DNA of 64,000 nucleotides from Pseudomonas pisciculturae. GTDB taxonomy: Bacteria; Pseudomonadota; Gammaproteobacteria; Pseudomonadales; Pseudomonadaceae. This document shows, piece after piece, positions 27,294 to 35,726 of this stretch. The notes beneath the pieces are model-generated. The model worked only from the letters and a program-made list of their open reading frames with translations. It did not search any database and was not told the DNA's origin. Position 1 is the first letter of the stretch. The number at the start of each line of letters is the position of its first letter. The DNA is taken from contig NZ_JACVZE010000001.1 in NCBI RefSeq assembly GCF_015461805.1, positions 992,001 through 1,056,000 of the forward strand. Direction: 5' to 3'. Position numbers and translations under genes: made by a program.

Positions 27294-27323
27294 TTGACAC
27301 CGCACTGTTGGCTTCTCTAGGAT
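27294..27323 (+). promoter_or_regulatory. Sigma-70 promoter for the gene at 27484
   Basis: TTGACA (27294-27299) and TAGGAT (27318-27323) are separated by 18 bp, close to the sigma-70 consensus. A transcript from about 27330 would have a leader of roughly 150 nt before the ATG. Confidence 0.55.
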
Positions 27324-27329
27324 GCCGCT

Positions 27330-27483
27330 CATGCGCCGATTTAAACAGCTAATTGCGGGGCGCCATGGGTGACCTATCACGGTCCCGACAGAAGCGATTA
27401 CATCGCTTCGAAATTCCGCTAAAGCGCTGGTTCGGTGTTGCCTCTCACCTGCCCGCAGACTTTTGAGGCAGAGACTCGACACG
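27330..27483 (+). promoter_or_regulatory. Long structured 5' leader of unknown function
   Basis: The leader contains a perfect 8-bp hairpin GAAGCGAT-TAC-ATCGCTTC (27391-27409). A second possible pairing, GCCTC (27440-27444) with GAGGC (27465-27469), would occlude the ribosome binding site region GAGGCAGAG ahead of the ATG. It matches no riboswitch class that I can name. Confidence 0.4.
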
Positions 27484-27792
27484 ATGAATGCATTACGCCC
27501 CCTGATTCGCCTGGCTCCGATCACCGCGGACCTCACTCAACGCAATCCTAAAATCCTCTTGGGCGGCAAGCACCAGCCGACGCTGTTGCGTTACCTGGAT
27601 GGCTGGCCTCGTCGTACCGGGCGGCCTTCGGCGTTCCTGATCCAGTTTGTTGAGGACGGCGACTCTCTGGCCCGATTTGCCAATAATAGTTTCGACCTTG
27701 CTGTTATCCAGGCTCCCAGTGCCAGCAACGCGGGTGAAGTTATCCGCCAGTTGACGCGTATTGCCCGGCAAGGGTTGATTGCGCGCCGTTGA
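27484..27792 (+). CDS. Conserved hypothetical protein, possibly a reduced methyltransferase-like fold
   Basis: The 102-residue protein begins MNALRPLIRLAPITADLTQ. I do not recognise the family. The segment FANNSFDLAVIQAP followed by VIRQLTRIARQGLI resembles the end of a SAM-methyltransferase Rossmann core, but the glycine-rich SAM-binding motif is missing. It may therefore be a truncated or repurposed relative. The ATG is preceded by GAGGCAGAG. It has its own promoter and a leader of about 150 nt. It converges on the GldG-like gene, with 4 bp between the stop codons. Confidence 0.55.
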   Translation: MNALRPLIRLAPITADLTQRNPKILLGGKHQPTLLRYLDGWPRRTGRPSAFLIQFVEDGDSLARFANNSFDLAVIQAPSASNAGEVIRQLTRIARQGLIARR

Positions 27793-27796
27793 AGCG

Positions 27797-29476
27797 TCAG
27801 TAGAGCTCAGAGGGCGGAACGGGGCGGCGGCGATAGCGCCACAGGTAAACACCCAGGGCTGTCAGGCCCAGCAGCGCTGGCACGGGTACGATAAGCCAGA
27901 ACCTCACGTTTCGCTCCAGGCTATGCACGGGCGCATAGGCCTGTATCTTCAGTTCTCGCAGTTCCATCGGCAGGCGCAATCGTTCCTTGTTGAGTGCCTG
28001 TAACTGGGTATTCGTGTCGATGGCCTCTGTACCCAATGCAGTTGTTGACGGGTTCAAGCGTTGCCATTCCTTCTCGGCTTGCGCCAGCCGTCGCACCAAG
28101 TCGGCGGCTTGGGTCTGATAGTCGTGCTCGGCTGCTTCGCGCAGATTTTCCAGTACGTGTAATGAACGGTCCGTGGCCGCGAGAGGGCGAATGTTTGCCA
28201 GCTCATCCGGGGCTGCCAGGTTATCCAATGTATTGAGCACAAACAGGCTGTTGGTGTTTTGTATTTGGCTTTCCAAGTGCTCGCCGAGCAAGTCGGTGTC
28301 AGCGACAACTACCACATGAATCTGTGCTGATTTTTGCAGGCCTGGGGACAGTTCACCGACGCCATCGGGGAACGCCGAGTAGGCCGGCCCCTCAATTCGG
28401 GCGGCGATGGCGTGGCGTTGCCCCGTAGTGGTTACTTCTGCGTCCAGTGCGTCTGCCCCTACGAGCGCAGATTGCCGTGAGCTGTTGAGCAGTGGGGTGA
28501 AGCGAGTCTGGCTTTTATCAGTGGGTGTCAGGGTGCCGCTGCTGGATAAGGTCACTGAGTCGAGTTTCCAGGTGCTGACATCGTTCGTTGTCATTGCCTT
28601 TCGTGGCAGCGTCAATGTGGACGGTTGCTGGTCTGGTAGAGCGTAAGTGTTATCGATCAGTATCTTGTCGTTCTGCATCATCACGCCCCAACTGGCGAGC
28701 AGTTCGTCCAGTGGGGCGGGTGGATGTGTCTCCTCCGATTGTCGTTCGCTCAGCGGGTCGATAAACATCAGCACCTTGCCGCCTCCCAGTACGAACTGAT
28801 CAACCGCATACAGTGTTTGTTCTGACAACCTGCGAGGGTGTACGAGCATCAGAACCTTTGTGCGGGGGGGGATGTGATCGGCATTCGGCTCCAGTTCCAA
28901 AACGTCGAAGTGCCGGTGTAGCTCCTGCACCAAGGACTCGATTGATTCCTCCGGTGATAACCCAGATAAGAGCGCAATGGCAGGTGGCTCGGGATTTAGG
29001 ATTTGGGTGATCAGGTGGCTGATTTCATATTCAAGAAGAGGTTCTCTATCGGCGCTGAATGACTCGATGCGTTGTGCTGTCTGGCCATCGCGGGTGCCTA
29101 TAAGGCCCCGAAAGCCCTCGTTGTCTTCAAGGCCATACAGCCTTGCCTTGTAGGCATCTTCTGAAAAAGGAGCGGGATTTATGATGTGTAGATTGATCAT
29201 GCCCTTCGCTGCTTTCTCGAATGCCTTGAGCTTTTCTTCAACCTTTTTTGCGTAATGTTTTCGCGCGCCCGGTGTGCTTGAATCGAAATAATAGAAGTCC
29301 AGCGGAGCGTCCAGCCTGAAAAGCAATTGCAATACGGCGGGCGATAAGGTGTTGGTCTTTTGCTGGGATAAGTCCCAGCGCAGATCCGGAAGTTTGGGGG
29401 CCCAGACCAGATTAAAAGCCAGGAAAAGTAGCAAAATGACGGTAAGCGTTATGCCAGTGCGCAAAGTGGATCGCAT
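27797..29476 (-). CDS. GldG-like ABC transporter auxiliary/substrate-binding protein
   Basis: The 559-residue protein has one N-terminal transmembrane helix (about residues 8-26), a large extracytoplasmic region and a C-terminal helix (about 527-548, FWLIVPVPALLGLTALGVYL). The region ALLSGLSPEESIESLVQELH and VLMLVHPRRLSEQTLYAVDQ matches the GldG/DUF4350-type domain of gliding-associated ABC systems. Here it is the third gene of an operon with a GldF-like permease and a GldA-like ATPase; the spacing to the permease is 14 bp. The real substrate in Pseudomonas is unknown, since gliding itself is not expected. Confidence 0.75.
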   Translation of the reverse strand: MRSTLRTGITLTVILLLFLAFNLVWAPKLPDLRWDLSQQKTNTLSPAVLQLLFRLDAPLDFYYFDSSTPGARKHYAKKVEEKLKAFEKAAKGMINLHIINPAPFSEDAYKARLYGLEDNEGFRGLIGTRDGQTAQRIESFSADREPLLEYEISHLITQILNPEPPAIALLSGLSPEESIESLVQELHRHFDVLELEPNADHIPPRTKVLMLVHPRRLSEQTLYAVDQFVLGGGKVLMFIDPLSERQSEETHPPAPLDELLASWGVMMQNDKILIDNTYALPDQQPSTLTLPRKAMTTNDVSTWKLDSVTLSSSGTLTPTDKSQTRFTPLLNSSRQSALVGADALDAEVTTTGQRHAIAARIEGPAYSAFPDGVGELSPGLQKSAQIHVVVVADTDLLGEHLESQIQNTNSLFVLNTLDNLAAPDELANIRPLAATDRSLHVLENLREAAEHDYQTQAADLVRRLAQAEKEWQRLNPSTTALGTEAIDTNTQLQALNKERLRLPMELRELKIQAYAPVHSLERNVRFWLIVPVPALLGLTALGVYLWRYRRRPVPPSELY

Positions 29477-29490
29477 CGAGAATGGCCTTC

Positions 29491-30216
29491 TCAGCGCTTT
29501 TTGTAGTTGAGGAGCACAATCGTCGCCGCGAGAAAAGCAACAATCATGCTGATGAAGTACAAGACATCTCGAGCCAGCAGAGAGCCATGGTCGATCATGC
29601 CAAAGCGCAGAAATGGACTGAGTGACGCCAGGCTATCGATGACCCAGATAGGCGTTTGATGCTCAAGTGCGTCCAAGACAGAAGATAAACCGCCAGCCAT
29701 CAACAGCAAACACAGTGTCAATATGAAAATAACCAAGCGTTGATGTGTCAGCGCGCAAATGAAAAAGCCGACCGAAAGATAAGTGCCGGCCAATAACCAA
29801 CTGGCCAGGAACTGTGTGGCAATGACCAGGTTGTCTGCAGTTCCGAGCACATTGATAGCTATTACAATTGGAAATGTCAGCAGTAGGGCCAAACCCGCTG
29901 TTGCCCAGGCGGCCAAATACTTGCCTGTGATGAGCTCTGTCTGTGTGAGGGGTAGAGTTGTCAAGAAATCGATGAAGCCGGCCTCGTGTTCACAGGACAG
30001 GAGTTGCGTTGAAAGTGCGGGAATCAATAAGAGGTACAACCACGGGTGAAAATGGAAGAAAGCCTGCAAGTGACTGCCACCATGTACCAGCCATTGACTG
30101 GTGTATAACCCCAGTGTTGCGGACATCAGAACAAACGCAGTAATGCTTAGGTAGGTGGTCGGCGCCGATAAATAGCTGGAAAGTTGACGGCGGAATACAG
30201 CATGCAATGCGTTCAA
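29491..30216 (-). CDS. GldF-like ABC-2 permease
   Basis: The 241-residue protein has six transmembrane helices in the ABC-2 arrangement (AFVLMSATLGLYTSQW, LYLLLIPALSTQLLS, LALLLTFPIVIAINVL, LAGTYLSVGFFICAL, LVIFILTLCLLLM, FISMIVAFLAATIVLL). LPLTQTELITGKYLAAW is a GldF-type loop. It pairs with the ATPase gene upstream. The start codon is TTG: its T-T-G overlaps the TGA stop of the ATPase gene, and GAGG sits 6 bp upstream, so translation is coupled. Transport direction and substrate are unknown. Confidence 0.75.
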   Translation of the reverse strand: MNALHAVFRRQLSSYLSAPTTYLSITAFVLMSATLGLYTSQWLVHGGSHLQAFFHFHPWLYLLLIPALSTQLLSCEHEAGFIDFLTTLPLTQTELITGKYLAAWATAGLALLLTFPIVIAINVLGTADNLVIATQFLASWLLAGTYLSVGFFICALTHQRLVIFILTLCLLLMAGGLSSVLDALEHQTPIWVIDSLASLSPFLRFGMIDHGSLLARDVLYFISMIVAFLAATIVLLNYKKR

Positions 30217-31136
30217 AGGGGCGCCTCATGGCTTAAATGATGAACAACATCGCTCAGGCGACCGGGCTCCATTTTCAGTGAGTGAACCTGCCAGTGCCGG
30301 TTGGCAATCAGTGCATTGACCGCTGGAAGAATGCTGTGGCCCGGCATGGCCAGTACCGTCACCGTGCCGGGGCGCAGACGGTCTTCTTCAATGCCTGCAA
30401 CGCCGGGCAGCACCGCAAGTGCCAGCAGGTCCAGTGCGGATTCTGAAGCCAGTGTCACGGCTTGGAAGTGTCGTGAACTGCGCAGCAGTTCGGGCATAGG
30501 GGAATCGGCCAGCAGGCAGCCGTCTCCAATGACCAGGCCGCGAGTGCAGGTATCGGCCAGAGACTCGCAATCGCGCGAGGCAATGATCACCGTCATTTCT
30601 TCGGTCAATGATTGGATAAGTGCCCTGATCTTGCCCTGTTGGTGAGACGCCAGGCCTTCGCAGGGTTCATCCAATAGAAGAACGGCAGGGTCATGCAGGA
30701 TAGCTTGGGCAATCGCGACTTTGCGTTTCAGACCCGTCGCGAGCGTACTGATCGGGTGCCCGATTAACGATGAGAGTTCAAGTTGCATGACTACCCTGTC
30801 GACGCGCTTGCGTTTTTCAGCACCGCTGAATCCGCGAAGCGTGGCAATAAAATCGAGCAAGCTACTGACGGACATTGACGGATGGCTGAATTCCGCAGGT
30901 TGATAGCCTACGGCTTGGCTGGCTTGGCGTGCGTGCGTGCGGGTATCGAAACCGAGGATACTCACCTGGCCAGAAGAGGGGCTTGTCGAGCCAGCCAATA
31001 TTTTTAACAGTGTCGTTTTAGTGGGCCCTTCTGATCCAAATAATCCAAGGCATTCCTGTCGTTGTGCGGACAACGAGAAATCATTTATTACGTTTTTTTT
31101 GTTCAGTTTTTTTGTCAGGTTACTTATCTCGATCAT
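30213..31136 (-). CDS. GldA-like ABC ATPase with degenerate catalytic motifs
   Basis: The 307-residue ATPase heads a GldA-GldF-GldG-like operon. Residues 34-41 read GSEGPTKT, where the usual Walker A is GxxGxGKT: the glycine before the lysine is replaced by Thr39. The signature region (132-139) reads LATGLKRK rather than LSGGQ. The Q-loop glutamine (VGYQ) and Walker B (LLLDEP, 153-158) are intact. The H-loop histidine position is occupied by Ser187/Arg188 (IIASRD). ATP hydrolysis may be weak. The start at MIEISNL is chosen on fold grounds, since a longer frame to 31226 lacks a family match. Confidence 0.75.
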   Translation of the reverse strand: MIEISNLTKKLNKKNVINDFSLSAQRQECLGLFGSEGPTKTTLLKILAGSTSPSSGQVSILGFDTRTHARQASQAVGYQPAEFSHPSMSVSSLLDFIATLRGFSGAEKRKRVDRVVMQLELSSLIGHPISTLATGLKRKVAIAQAILHDPAVLLLDEPCEGLASHQQGKIRALIQSLTEEMTVIIASRDCESLADTCTRGLVIGDGCLLADSPMPELLRSSRHFQAVTLASESALDLLALAVLPGVAGIEEDRLRPGTVTVLAMPGHSILPAVNALIANRHWQVHSLKMEPGRLSDVVHHLSHEAPL

Positions 31137-31341
31137 TATGCTGCTCTGATGAGTTAGTTTGGCAATATGTCTGAAGAGGTAAGCACCTTGAAGGGGCAGG
31201 AGCTTGGGGTGGGATGTTACATTCAACCAGAAGGTTTGAATATGTGCTGACGATTTAACAGGACAAGTCCTACAGCTGAGTTTGAGGCGTCTGCAAGTAA
31301 ACGTTATATGATGGGGGCGTTGAATGGTTGGGTGTCTAGCT

Positions 31342-31372
31342 GTGGTTTTGTGGTGGTTTTGTGGTGGTTTAA
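31342..31372 (+). repeat. Short tandem repeat upstream of the coiled-coil gene
   Basis: GTGGTTTT is followed by GTGGTGGTTTT and GTGGTGGTTTA, two and a half units of an 11-bp repeat. It lies about 35 bp upstream of the start of the divergent gene at 31405. The rest of the 268-bp gap between the two divergent genes shows no clear promoter. Confidence 0.6.
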
Positions 31373-31404
31373 TTGATGCTTAATTATCGTGAGGCCTGAT
31401 TGTC

Positions 31405-32571
31405 GTGATGCTTCTACGTACCCTTGTTATAGAACGCTCAGATGAGGATGCTCCACTCAATGGTGCGTTACTCTGTGGTTTTGCTGTTCCCCAAATAGCC
31501 TCAAACTTTCTCGTGTACAGTCTTGATGAAGAGACTGAGCCCGGAAGGGCCCGGGTATATGTGGCGGCATTGCGTAAAAAACTCGAGCGCTACTTTTTGA
31601 GCGGTGTTGACGCCCAGGAGGACCTGCACATTGCCATGCAGGTGTTCAAGCAGATACTGACGCTGGCGGCCGCCAGTGCGAAACCCGCCAGCGACACCGA
31701 TACTCAGATTCCTTATCATTTTGTCGACCTGAAAGACTGCAAATTGCCGGCCGCCCGGCCAGGAGATCATCATTCGGTCATCATCAAGAAAGCCTTGGTG
31801 ATGAAGGTGATTACCTTGGGGGCCTCTGTACCTGCGTCTGCAGCGATCGAAAGCGCTACATTGATTGTTCCGTCCATTCGGTTTTCTTCCCAAATGGTCT
31901 CGCCACCCAGGGAGATAAAGCCTGAGGAGGAGGCTCAGCCGCCATTGCTGGAGCAACTGGTCGAGCCGCAGCGCCAGTTCGTCGCGCCTGCGGTACCGGA
32001 GGCGCCGGCGCTTCTTGCTCCCCCCCTCTGTGAGTCACCGGTGCAGAGCGCACCGACCGAGCTTACGTCATTGTTTGAAGTAGACAGCGCCTTGACCAGC
32101 CTCGCGCGCGTTGCTCAGGAACTGACTATGCAAAAAACAGCCGTGCTCAAGCGGGAGGAAGCGCTTGAGAATTGGTATGGTCAGTTGCAGCACAAGCAGG
32201 TCGAGCTTGATCAGCTTCGCCAGGAACTGGTCAATCGAACGCTGGAAAAGGAGGCCACCCTGCAATTGCGCACCCAGGCGCTGGAGAGTCGTGAAGCACA
32301 GTTGGCGGACGCTTTCGTTGCTCAGCAGCACGAGCAGGAGCGAATGGAGGGGCTAGCCGCTGCCGTTGAAAAGCGGGTTGCCCATGCATACAGTCAAGAG
32401 TTGGTGGTGCGTCAGAAAAGAGAAAGGTTGGCAGCCATGTTGACGCAATTGCGGGACGGGCGGCAGAGCCTGCAAGCAATGCTGTTTGAGTTTGATCAGA
32501 CGTTGGACGGTGTGGTCAAACTCGACGACTCGGCCCACGTCGGCGGTGGTTTCGGTGGAGGGGCGATGTGA
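31405..32571 (+). CDS. Unrecognised protein with long C-terminal coiled coil
   Basis: The 388-residue protein begins at a GTG (ATG lies one codon downstream at 31408) with GTGAGG upstream. The N-terminal 150 residues are mixed alpha/beta (MLLRTLVIERSDEDAP ... NFLVYSLDEETEPGRARVYV) and match no domain I know. A proline- and glutamate-rich linker (about 170-225) follows, then a coiled coil (about 230-370, rich in Q, E, L and R, for example REEALENWYGQLQHKQVELD). It ends in glycine-rich GGGFGGGAM. It is divergent from the GldAFG-like operon, so a functional link is possible. No membrane helix is obvious. Confidence 0.65.
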   Translation: MMLLRTLVIERSDEDAPLNGALLCGFAVPQIASNFLVYSLDEETEPGRARVYVAALRKKLERYFLSGVDAQEDLHIAMQVFKQILTLAAASAKPASDTDTQIPYHFVDLKDCKLPAARPGDHHSVIIKKALVMKVITLGASVPASAAIESATLIVPSIRFSSQMVSPPREIKPEEEAQPPLLEQLVEPQRQFVAPAVPEAPALLAPPLCESPVQSAPTELTSLFEVDSALTSLARVAQELTMQKTAVLKREEALENWYGQLQHKQVELDQLRQELVNRTLEKEATLQLRTQALESREAQLADAFVAQQHEQERMEGLAAAVEKRVAHAYSQELVVRQKRERLAAMLTQLRDGRQSLQAMLFEFDQTLDGVVKLDDSAHVGGGFGGGAM

Positions 32572-32696
32572 GGCAATCTGTCTGATGGCCTGGCTACTTT
32601 CTCGCGTTCATTTATCATCCTGCTCTGTTCGTCGGCGCCAAGCCTTGAGGTTGTGGCATATTGGAATCAATGGACATTTCCAGGGGATGCAAGCGT

Positions 32697-33170
32697 TTGA
32701 GTACCAAGCTGATTACCAAAGAGGGTCATGAGGCGCTGAAAAAGGAGCTCGACTACCTGTGGCGGGAGAAGCGCCCGGACACCACGCGCAAGGTGACATG
32801 GGCCGCCTCCCTGGGCGATCGCAGCGAGAACGCGGACTATCAGTACAACAAGAAGCTGCTGCGCGAGATAGACCGGCGCGTGCGTTACCTGCGCAAGCGC
32901 CTGGAAGACATGCGCGTAGTGGAGTACATGCCCGAACAAGAGGGCAAAGTGTTTTTCGGCGCCTGGGTCGATATCGAAAACGAGCAGGGCGAGACCAAGC
33001 GTTTTCGAATCGTGGGTTATGACGAGATTTATGATCGGATGGACTACATTTCCATCGACTCACCGATGGCCCGTGCACTGCTGCGCAAGGAAGTGGACGA
33101 TGAGGCTGTCGTCCACACCCCGGGCGGTGAAGTGTGCTGGTGGATTACCGGCATCGAATACGTGAAGTAA
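32697..33170 (+). CDS. greB: Transcription elongation factor GreB
   Basis: The 157-residue protein is close to E. coli GreB (158). It has the antiparallel coiled-coil N domain with the acidic tip motif WAASLGDRSENADYQYNKKL (residues about 35-55). The C-terminal FKBP-like domain includes EQEGKVFFGAWVDIENEQG and ISIDSPMARALLRKEV. It rescues backtracked RNA polymerase by stimulating transcript cleavage. I take TTG at 32697 as the start, since AGGGG lies upstream and the family begins S-T-K-L there; a longer frame from 32661 would add 12 residues. Confidence 0.93.
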   Translation: MSTKLITKEGHEALKKELDYLWREKRPDTTRKVTWAASLGDRSENADYQYNKKLLREIDRRVRYLRKRLEDMRVVEYMPEQEGKVFFGAWVDIENEQGETKRFRIVGYDEIYDRMDYISIDSPMARALLRKEVDDEAVVHTPGGEVCWWITGIEYVK

Positions 33171-33175
33171 GCAAT

Positions 33176-33209
33176 GCGGGCCTGCACCCAATGATGAGTG
33201 CGGGCCCGC
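33176..33209 (+). terminator. Convergent terminator between greB and the YbbP-like gene
   Basis: GCGGGCCTGCAC and GTGCGGGCCCGC form a 12-bp stem with one wobble around a ten-base loop. Its T run is weak (TTGTTT). It lies in the 45-bp gap between the two stop codons. Confidence 0.6.
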
Positions 33210-33215
33210 GTTGTT

Positions 33216-35726
33216 TCAGCCTTCGCGCAATACGGTCAGCGGGCTGGCATTCAATGCACGACGCGTACCGAATACCCCCGCGCCACCGATCAGCACCGCG
33301 CCGATCACCGGCAACAGCAGCAGCCACGGATGGGGGTGCCAGGCCAGGTCAAACGCATAGCGGTACAGTACGAAGGTCACCAACTCTGTGCCCAGTGCCG
33401 CCAATAGCCCGCTGACGGCACCCAGCAATCCGAACTCGATACGCCTGGCCTTGACCAGCAACTTGCGTTCGGCTCCCAGTGCGCGCAGTAGCGCGCCTTG
33501 GCGAATACGCTCATCCAAGGTGGCTTGCAGCCCTGAAAACAGCACCGCCATCCCCGCCGCCAGTACAAAGAGCAGCACGTATTCCACCGCCAACGTCACT
33601 TGGGCGAGGATGCTGCGCAACTGCTCAAGCAGCGCCTCGACCTGAAGGATGGTCACCGCCGGAAATGCTCTGGACAGGTCGACGATCTGCTGGTCATGAC
33701 CAGGTGCCAGATAGAAGCTGGTCAGGTAGGTCGCCGGCAGGTTCGTCAAAGTGCCCGGTTGGAAAATCATGAAGAAGTTGGGCTGGAAGTTATCCCAGTT
33801 GATGGTTCTCAGGCTGGTGACCCGCGCTTCGCGATTTTCCCCACCGATGGTGAACACCAAGTGATCGTTAAGCTTGAGCTTGAGGCTTTCTGCGACCTTG
33901 GCTTCGACCGACACGCCGGGAATTTCATTGGTGGGTTGCTGCGACCACCACGAACCTGCGGTCAGGACATTGCCCGGTGGCAGGTCGGCGGCCCAGGTCA
34001 GGCTCAGGTCGCGCTGCACGGCGCGGTCGCCGCTGGAGTCCTTGCTGACGATCTCTTGCACCGGCTCGCCATTGATGCTGATCAGGCGGCCAGGCACCAC
34101 TGGGTAGAGTGGCGCGGATTGCGCTTGCACTTCCAGCAGGCGAGCGCCAAAGGCGTCCTTGTCGGCTGGCAGGATGTTCAGGGCGAAATAGTTGGGCGCA
34201 TCCTTGGGTAGCTGGTTTTGCCAGGTGTCGAGCAACTCACCACGCAGCAGGGCGATCAAACCCATGGACAATAGGATCAGGCCAAACGCCAGGGATTGCC
34301 CAGCGGCCGCCAAGGGGTGACGCAGCAATTGGCCCAGCCCCAGACGCCAAGGCAAAGAGGCTCGCGCCAGCAGGCGACGCAGGCTTTGCAGCAATAGCAG
34401 GAGCAAGCCGCCCAGGATCAGTGCAGCAACTACGCCACCCCCGAGCAGGGCAAACGTCAGCACCAGATCAAGGCTCAGACGCCACATGATCAAGCCCAGG
34501 GCGAACAGTGCTGCGCCGTAGACCATCCAGGTACTGGATGGAATGGGCAGCAGGTCGCGGCGTAAAACCCGCAGTGGCGGCACGCGACCCAAGGCTGCCA
34601 AGGGAGGCAGTGCGAAGCCGGCGAGAGCGACCAGCCCTGTGCCGACCCCGGCGATCGCTGGCAACAGCCCACCGGGCGGAACGTCCGCCGGCAGCAGGTC
34701 ATGCAAAAAGAAGAACAGGCCAAACTGCGCCAGCCAGCCGAGCAAGGCGCCGGCCAGGCTGGCCAGCAGGCCCAGTACGCTCAGCTGCAGGCTGAACAGC
34801 AACATGGCTTCTCGCCGCGACAGCCCCAGGCAGCGCAACAACGCACTGGCATCGAAGCGTCGGGTGGCGAAGCGGTTGGCCGACAGCGCCACGGCCACAC
34901 CGGCCAGCAACACCGCGACCAGGCTGGCCATATTCAGGTAGCGCTCGGCCTTGCCCAGGGCGCCACCGATCTGTTGGTTGCCGTCACGTGAGTCTTGCAA
35001 GCGCTGGTTGGCGGCAAGCCCTGGCTTGATCAGGTCACGATAGGTCTGCAGAACCGTGCTGCCCTGGGGGCCTCGCCACAGTTCGCGGTAACTGACGCGG
35101 CTACCGGGTTGCACTACGCCGGTGGCTTCCAGGTCCGCAAGGTTGATCATCACCCTGGGCGTGAGGCTGTAGAAGTTGCCAGCACGGTCGGGTTCATAGG
35201 TAAGGATGCGGGCCAGGCGAAGGGTCTTCATGCCCACATCAATGCTGTCGCCGACCTTGAGGTCTAGCGCGGTCAGCAGCCGTGCCTCCACCCAGGCTTC
35301 ACCCGGTTTCGGCCCGCCGCCTGGCGTTTCGTCACCAAAGGGCACGGTGGCGCTTTTCAACTCGCCCCGAAGCGGGTATTGCTCGTTGACCGCCTTGATA
35401 CTGGAAAGCTGGATGCCATTATCGGTGGCGATGACGCTGGAGAACTCCACCACGCGAGCGTGATCCAGGCCCAGCTCGGTGCCGGACTTGATTTGTTCGG
35501 GCCGCGCTGGCGAGCTGCCTTCGAGTACCAGGTCGGCACCCAGGAACTCGGTGGCGCGCAATAGCATGGCGCCGTTGAGGCGCGCACCGAAGTAACCGAT
35601 GGCCGTGCTGGCCGCCACGGCCACCACCAGGGCGAAGAACAACACACGCAATTCGCCGGCGCGGGCATCACGCAGCAATTGGCGCATGGCAAGGCTGAAC
35701 AGGCGCAACAGCGGCAAACGTGCCAT
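33216..35726 (-). CDS. ABC transporter permease, FtsX/YbbP type
   Basis: The 836-residue protein has ten or so transmembrane helices with two FtsX-type permease halves and a large periplasmic region between. Its N terminus reads LLRDARAGELRVLFFALVVA, typical of the YbbP/putative lysophospholipase L1-export permeases. The gene order ybbA-ybbP, divergent from tesA, is the same as in E. coli, supporting orthology with YbbP. The start ATG overlaps the ybbA stop (TGATG). The substrate is not known with certainty. Confidence 0.88.
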   Translation of the reverse strand: MARLPLLRLFSLAMRQLLRDARAGELRVLFFALVVAVAASTAIGYFGARLNGAMLLRATEFLGADLVLEGSSPARPEQIKSGTELGLDHARVVEFSSVIATDNGIQLSSIKAVNEQYPLRGELKSATVPFGDETPGGGPKPGEAWVEARLLTALDLKVGDSIDVGMKTLRLARILTYEPDRAGNFYSLTPRVMINLADLEATGVVQPGSRVSYRELWRGPQGSTVLQTYRDLIKPGLAANQRLQDSRDGNQQIGGALGKAERYLNMASLVAVLLAGVAVALSANRFATRRFDASALLRCLGLSRREAMLLFSLQLSVLGLLASLAGALLGWLAQFGLFFFLHDLLPADVPPGGLLPAIAGVGTGLVALAGFALPPLAALGRVPPLRVLRRDLLPIPSSTWMVYGAALFALGLIMWRLSLDLVLTFALLGGGVVAALILGGLLLLLLQSLRRLLARASLPWRLGLGQLLRHPLAAAGQSLAFGLILLSMGLIALLRGELLDTWQNQLPKDAPNYFALNILPADKDAFGARLLEVQAQSAPLYPVVPGRLISINGEPVQEIVSKDSSGDRAVQRDLSLTWAADLPPGNVLTAGSWWSQQPTNEIPGVSVEAKVAESLKLKLNDHLVFTIGGENREARVTSLRTINWDNFQPNFFMIFQPGTLTNLPATYLTSFYLAPGHDQQIVDLSRAFPAVTILQVEALLEQLRSILAQVTLAVEYVLLFVLAAGMAVLFSGLQATLDERIRQGALLRALGAERKLLVKARRIEFGLLGAVSGLLAALGTELVTFVLYRYAFDLAWHPHPWLLLLPVIGAVLIGGAGVFGTRRALNASPLTVLREG

